A DNA stretch of 7,587 bases from Candidatus Peribacter sp. UBA2144 (GTDB lineage: Bacteria > Patescibacteriota > Gracilibacteria > Peribacterales > Peribacteraceae), in the NCBI GenBank assembly GCA_002328295.1, contig DCXE01000053.1, positions 1-7,587 of the forward strand, in the 5' to 3' direction. The notes under the pieces were generated by a model. The model did no database searches. It was not told the origin of the DNA and saw nothing but the letters and a program-made list of their open reading frames with translations. Shown here piece after piece: positions 4,811 to 7,587 of the stretch. The number at the start of each line of letters is the position of its first letter. The first letter of the stretch is position 1. The position numbers were made by a program, and so were the translations under genes.

Positions 4811-5817
4811 AGCTTCCCACCAACGTACTGGGCAAGCTCTACCATCCTATTGCTGTACCCCCATTCGTTGTCGTACCAGGAGAGAGTTTTTACTAGAGTG
4901 ACGCCATCTTCAGTACTAACTTTTGTGCTTAGGGCATCGACTATCGAGCTTCTGGGATCGCCAACATAATCAACAAGTACCAAAGGTTTTTCTTCGTATC
5001 CGAGTATTCCCTTAAGTTCTTTATCTGAAGCTTTTTTGAATACGGCGTTAACTTCTTCTTCAGTCGTTTCTTTCTCGACAACTGCAGTCAGGTCAACGAT
5101 AGATCCTGTAAGAGTTGGAGTTCGTATAGACATCCCATCCAGTTTTCCTTGGAGCTCCGGTATCACAAGGCCAATAGCCTTCGCTGCTCCCGTTGTCGTT
5201 GGAATCAAGTTATTCATGGCGGACCTTGCGCGCCTCCAGTCCTTATCCGGACCATCTACAAGCTTCTGGCTTGAGGTCCAGCTATGAACTGTGGTCATAA
5301 AACCTTGTTTAACTGTGAAGTTATCGTGAAGTACTTTGACTATGGGGGCCAAGCACATAGTTGTACAAGACGCATTGGAGATTATGTCCATCGAAGGTTC
5401 ATAAGTTTCGTGGTTTACTCCCATTACAAACGTGCCATCAATCTCATCTTTTGCGGGGGCTGAGATTATTACCTTCTTTGCGCCTGCATCCAAGTGTTTC
5501 TGAGCTCCTTCGCGCTTGCGGAAAACTCCTGTACATTCCAATACAACATCTACTTTCATTTCTTTGTGAGGAAGCTCTGTGGGATCTTTTATCTCGGTCA
5601 TCTTTATCTCTCCATGCTTTGTAACAAGCTTATCATCCGTAACTTTCTTCACGCACGCGTAATGCCCGTATGTACTGTCGTGCTCAAGCAAATGAGCAAG
5701 CATATCATTTGGAGATAGATCATTAATCAGCACAACGTTAATATCCGGATACTTCTCGCAGATTATTCTAAAACACTGGCGCCCGATGCGTCCGAAACCG
5801 TTTATGGCAAGGTTCAT
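4807..5817 (-). CDS. gap: glyceraldehyde-3-phosphate dehydrogenase, type I
   Basis: The enzyme oxidises glyceraldehyde 3-phosphate with NAD+ and phosphate to 1,3-bisphosphoglycerate in glycolysis; it works as a cytoplasmic tetramer. The length, 336 residues, is typical. Visible are the Rossmann motif INGFGRIGR (5-13), Asp33 after the second strand (the residue that favours NAD), the catalytic loop SNASCTT with Cys151, the catalytic His178 in TTVHSW, RRAR (195-198), PTTTGAAKA (206-214), and the C-terminal WYDNEWGYS (314-322). One oddity is Met154, where the family almost always has Asn (SCTTNCLAP). Its codon reads ATG cleanly, so it is not an obvious frameshift. No Shine-Dalgarno is seen. A 22-bp palindrome lies 24 bp before the ATG, next to a heptamer array. 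It may be co-transcribed with the two minus-strand genes upstream. Confidence 0.98.
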   Translation of the reverse strand: MNLAINGFGRIGRQCFRIICEKYPDINVVLINDLSPNDMLAHLLEHDSTYGHYACVKKVTDDKLVTKHGEIKMTEIKDPTELPHKEMKVDVVLECTGVFRKREGAQKHLDAGAKKVIISAPAKDEIDGTFVMGVNHETYEPSMDIISNASCTTMCLAPIVKVLHDNFTVKQGFMTTVHSWTSSQKLVDGPDKDWRRARSAMNNLIPTTTGAAKAIGLVIPELQGKLDGMSIRTPTLTGSIVDLTAVVEKETTEEEVNAVFKKASDKELKGILGYEEKPLVLVDYVGDPRSSIVDALSTKVSTEDGVTLVKTLSWYDNEWGYSNRMVELAQYVGGKL

Positions 5818-5841
5818 AGATTTAGGGGAATGTTAGGGACA

Positions 5842-5863
5842 CTTTATCAAGAACTTGATAAAG
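5842..5863. repeat. 22-bp palindrome upstream of gap
   Basis: The arms CTTTATCAAG (5842-5851) and CTTGATAAAG (5854-5863) are perfect 10-bp complements around AA. It lies 24 bp before the gap start codon and abuts the heptamer array at 5864. Its symmetry and place fit an operator for a dimeric repressor, or a hairpin in the gap leader; with a 2-nt centre, DNA binding seems likelier. It does not match CIRCE. Confidence 0.6.
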
Positions 5864-5894
5864 AGTGAATAGTGAATAGTTAATAGTGAAAAGT
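5864..5894. repeat. GAATAGT heptamer array, third copy
   Basis: AGT is followed by GAATAGT, GAATAGT, TAATAGT and GAAAAGT. The first 21 bases equal 1621-1641 exactly and are the reverse complement of 2030-2050. No inverted partner or IVP gene lies next to this copy, so it is a solo array. It fills the spacer between the gap start and the end of the small membrane-protein gene. Confidence 0.88.
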
Positions 5895-5903
5895 GTTTTA
5901 TAT

Positions 5904-6131
5904 TTATTGTCCAATCGAACTTTTGGCTGACTCGTTAGGTTTATTGCCATTATCACAGTTGCATTTAGAAGTTGCTGCAAAAAGGAGCATTAAGCCAGCA
6001 AATGTAACAAGAACTATGCTTCTTGTATTTCTATAAATAAATCTGGAATCTGGTTTGCCGTTGAATTCATCATCACCGTTTTTGCCTGTATATTCGTCTT
6101 GGAAGAGAATGCTCTCATCTTGCTCACACAT
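5904..6131 (-). CDS. small single-pass membrane protein, 75 aa
   Basis: I recognise no family. An acidic N-terminal part (about 1-29) is followed by a basic stretch RFIYRNTR (30-37), one hydrophobic span SIVLVTFAGLMLLFAAT (38-54), and a short polar tail with Cys57 and Cys59. By the positive-inside rule the N-terminus should be cytoplasmic and the cysteine-bearing tail outside. The ATG at 6131 is 21 bp after the stop of the endonuclease IV-like gene on the same strand, which suggests co-transcription. There is no Shine-Dalgarno. The function is unknown. It could be spurious, but the clear basic-then-hydrophobic order argues for a real gene. Confidence 0.6.
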   Translation of the reverse strand: MCEQDESILFQDEYTGKNGDDEFNGKPDSRFIYRNTRSIVLVTFAGLMLLFAATSKCNCDNGNKPNESAKSSIGQ

Positions 6132-6152
6132 ATTAGCTAGTTAAGAAGTCGC

Positions 6153-6980
6153 TCATTTTAGCCTCTTAAACGTGTTTTGCAACAAAATAGTGTCTTCTTC
6201 AAGGTTGGGGGATTCGCACACCAAAACACCTCCTATGCTGCGTTTTTTAAGGACTTTCAAGTAATCTTTCCAGTTAGCATCGCTCTTATTCAGGACCAAA
6301 TGCCTCCTTTCACCCTTGGCTGTGTACTCGATACCTGAGTAGTGGAGGTGCATGGATTTAAGTGATTTCTTGCCCAGGAACTTCTCATAGACGTCAAAAA
6401 CTTCATTAAACTCAGAGGCTGAGTTATATCCTCCATTTGTCCTGGCATGCAGGTGAGCAAGATCTACGCATGGGTAAATAGCAAACTCTTTGCTGATCTT
6501 AAGTACCTCCTCGAGCGAACCAAATTGAGTTCCTTTTCCCATCGTCTCGAATGCTAAGTTAACGGAAGGGAAAAGCTTTGATTTCTGCTTCATTATGTCA
6601 GCAGTTGCTTTTTGGACGTTTTTGAATGCGATTTCAGGCTCCATTCCAAGATAAAACGCTGGATGAACGCAGACTGAGATTGCACCGGCAAGTTCTGCCA
6701 TTTCGAGTGCTTTTAGAATTCTTTTTTTAGATGCTTCGAGTTTCTCGGGTTCTTTTGCATTTAAATTAACAAAGTAAGGTGCATGTACAGTTAGAATAAT
6801 ATTAAGTTCTTTAGAAACTGCTTTGATCTCTTCCATTCTCTTTGGAGCATCCGGCACTCTTTGTACCCACTCAATTTCCATTGCAGAAATTCCGAGTTCA
6901 GAGGCTTGTTTGATGCCCTCAACGGTTCCGCCAGGGGATGGCGTAGACAATGGACTGCCTGCTACTGCAAATCTAAGCAT
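6153..6980 (-). CDS. endonuclease IV-like TIM-barrel protein
   Basis: The 275 residues match the AP endonuclease family 2 / xylose isomerase-like barrel. These enzymes use three zinc ions to cut DNA 5' of abasic sites in base-excision repair. By alignment in my head to E. coli Nfo, metal ligands are visible as H66 (HAPY), H106 (VHPA), E145 (FETMGKG), D173 and H176 (VDLAHLHAR), H211 (HLHYSG), H227 (GERRHL) and E256 (CESP). The usual Asp of the DRH motif is replaced: GERRHL has Glu224 or Arg225 there. This pattern recalls a divergent, largely archaeal-type subfamily from memory, so a nuclease role is likely but sugar-isomerase-like activity cannot be excluded. The start MLRFAVAG is preceded by a perfect TATAAT only 7 nt away. 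The small membrane-protein gene follows 21 bp downstream. Confidence 0.85.
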   Translation of the reverse strand: MLRFAVAGSPLSTPSPGGTVEGIKQASELGISAMEIEWVQRVPDAPKRMEEIKAVSKELNIILTVHAPYFVNLNAKEPEKLEASKKRILKALEMAELAGAISVCVHPAFYLGMEPEIAFKNVQKATADIMKQKSKLFPSVNLAFETMGKGTQFGSLEEVLKISKEFAIYPCVDLAHLHARTNGGYNSASEFNEVFDVYEKFLGKKSLKSMHLHYSGIEYTAKGERRHLVLNKSDANWKDYLKVLKKRSIGGVLVCESPNLEEDTILLQNTFKRLK

Positions 6981-6986
6981 ATGTTT

Positions 6987-6992
6987 ATTATA
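6987..6992 (-). promoter_or_regulatory. -10 element giving a leaderless transcript
   Basis: A perfect TATAAT on the minus strand ends 7 nt before the A of the ATG at 6980, so transcription should begin at or next to the start codon. No convincing -35 is seen; that region is occupied by the octamer repeat. The transcript would carry the endonuclease IV-like gene, the small membrane protein and perhaps gap. Confidence 0.55.
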
Positions 6993-7056
6993 GTTTATTC
7001 GTTAATTCGTGTATTCGTTAATTCGGATTAACGAGTTAACTAATTAACGAATAAAC
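6993..7056. repeat. octamer array forming a 64-bp near-palindrome
   Basis: The left half is four octamers of the form TTAATTCG (TTTATTCG, TTAATTCG, TGTATTCG, TTAATTCG at 6994-7025). The right half is the same word inverted (ATTAACGA, GTTAACTA, ATTAACGA, ATAAACGA at 7027-7058). The outer 15 bp are perfect complements (6993-7007 with 7042-7056), and the full 31-nt arms match at 26 positions. It fills the spacer between two divergent genes, so it lies where both promoters must act. The layout resembles the heptamer arrays but the word is different. Confidence 0.88.
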
Positions 7057-7071
7057 GATAAACTTACGTTG

Positions 7072-7587
7072 ATGCCGATAGATAGCACAATCATCGATAG
7101 AACGCTGTCCACGCCCCAAGGCGAATCAGCCTACAAAGTTGTGGAAGTTCTGACTGATGCAGGTTACGACACATGGTGGGTGGGTGGGTGTGTAAGAGAT
7201 ATGATGATGGGAGAAGTTCCAGATGATATTGATATTGCAACAGAAGCGTTACCCGAGAGTGTAATCGGGTTGTTTAAAAAAACTGATGAAACTTCAGCAA
7301 AATTTGGATCAGTCCTTGTGTCGCTAAAAGGCTCTGTATTTGAAGTAACTACATTCAGGCAAGATGATTCTGCATCCGATGGCAGGCATCCGGAGTCCGT
7401 TAAGTTTGGAAAACGTAAGGAAGATTCGGTAAGGCGTGATTTTACGGTCAACTGCATGTATTGGAATCCGATTTCGGGCGAGCTTTTCGATCCGCATAAC
7501 GGAGAAATGGATTTAAATGAAAGACTTATCAGGTTTATAGGAGATTCAGAAGAAAGGATTGAACATGATGCGCTTAGGCTTCTTAGG
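7072..7587 (+). CDS. CCA tRNA nucleotidyltransferase / poly(A) polymerase family, 5' part
   Basis: An open frame of 172 codons runs off the window with no stop. It is the catalytic head of a class II nucleotidyltransferase: GGCVRD (38-43), the metal-binding DxD in DDIDIAT (D52 and D54), RRDFTVN (121-127), the D-x2-NG-x2-DL-x3-RLIR segment (140-154), and EHDALRLLR (164-172). These enzymes add or repair the CCA end of tRNAs, or add poly(A). The class cannot be fixed without the C-terminal half, where an HD domain may follow. The ATG at 7072 gives a normal-length N-terminus; there is no Shine-Dalgarno. Since tRNA-Phe here encodes its own CCA, a repair role is plausible. It diverges from the endonuclease IV-like gene across the octamer palindrome. 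Confidence 0.93.
   Translation, partial: MPIDSTIIDRTLSTPQGESAYKVVEVLTDAGYDTWWVGGCVRDMMMGEVPDDIDIATEALPESVIGLFKKTDETSAKFGSVLVSLKGSVFEVTTFRQDDSASDGRHPESVKFGKRKEDSVRRDFTVNCMYWNPISGELFDPHNGEMDLNERLIRFIGDSEERIEHDALRLLR

Noticed and set aside
5036..5718. Three plus-strand open frames inside gap
   Set aside because: They are antisense to conserved GAPDH sequence; composition and lack of motifs mark them as shadows.
7164..7457. Minus-strand open frame of 97 codons near the right end
   Set aside because: The opposite strand encodes a clear nucleotidyltransferase head with GGxVRD, DxD and RRDFT motifs, so this is its shadow.

Overview
The window is a compact bacterial chromosomal segment, AT-rich by eye, dominated by housekeeping genes with short spacers. 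Working leftward (minus strand) from about 2080 it holds a small S23/IVP four-helix-bundle gene, the ribosome-associated GTPase obg, tRNA-Phe(GAA) and tRNA-Ala(CGC). Rightward from the same point is a monocistronic dnaK behind a textbook promoter that contains a CIRCE (HrcA) operator. Further right are a small zinc-knuckle protein (minus), an unknown 103-residue protein (plus), type I glyceraldehyde-3-phosphate dehydrogenase (minus), a 75-residue single-pass membrane protein (minus), an endonuclease IV-like TIM-barrel protein (minus), and the 5' part of a tRNA CCA-adding/poly(A) polymerase family gene (plus) that runs off the window end.

The organism is probably a small-genome, uncultivated-type bacterium. 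Candidate Phyla Radiation/Patescibacteria is my best guess, from four hints: no Shine-Dalgarno sequence before any of the eight visible starts, very short leaders, GC-rich perfect palindromes repeated between genes, and an archaeal-looking endonuclease IV relative. This is an inference and not a taxonomic proof. The standard code fits everywhere; no in-frame TGA needs to be read through.

The unusual part is the space between the genes. A word made of GAATAGT/ACTATTC heptamers occurs three times as an identical 21-bp block: at 1621-1641, inverted at 2030-2050, and again at 5864-5884. The first two form a perfect inverted repeat enclosing the IVP gene, so 1621-2050 looks like a discrete 430-bp cassette. 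It sits 7 bp from the obg start. A perfect minus-strand TATAAT lies just beyond it at 2077-2082. Deleting the cassette on paper puts this -10 element about 33 nt from the obg ATG, giving a ~26-nt leader like those of dnaK and the 4499 gene. The cassette may therefore have inserted into the obg 5' leader, as a protein-gene counterpart of the 23S rRNA intervening sequences in which this protein family is best known.

A second array, built of ATTCG-type octamers, makes a 64-bp near-palindrome between the endonuclease IV-like gene and the CCA enzyme gene. A third repeat type, a perfect GC palindrome, occurs between the two tRNAs and directly after dnaK.

The genes form general housekeeping, not a dedicated pathway: protein folding (dnaK), ribosome assembly (obg), tRNA and tRNA 3'-end maintenance, glycolysis (gap) and probable base-excision repair. 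CIRCE lies between dnaK and the inferred obg promoter and could influence both.
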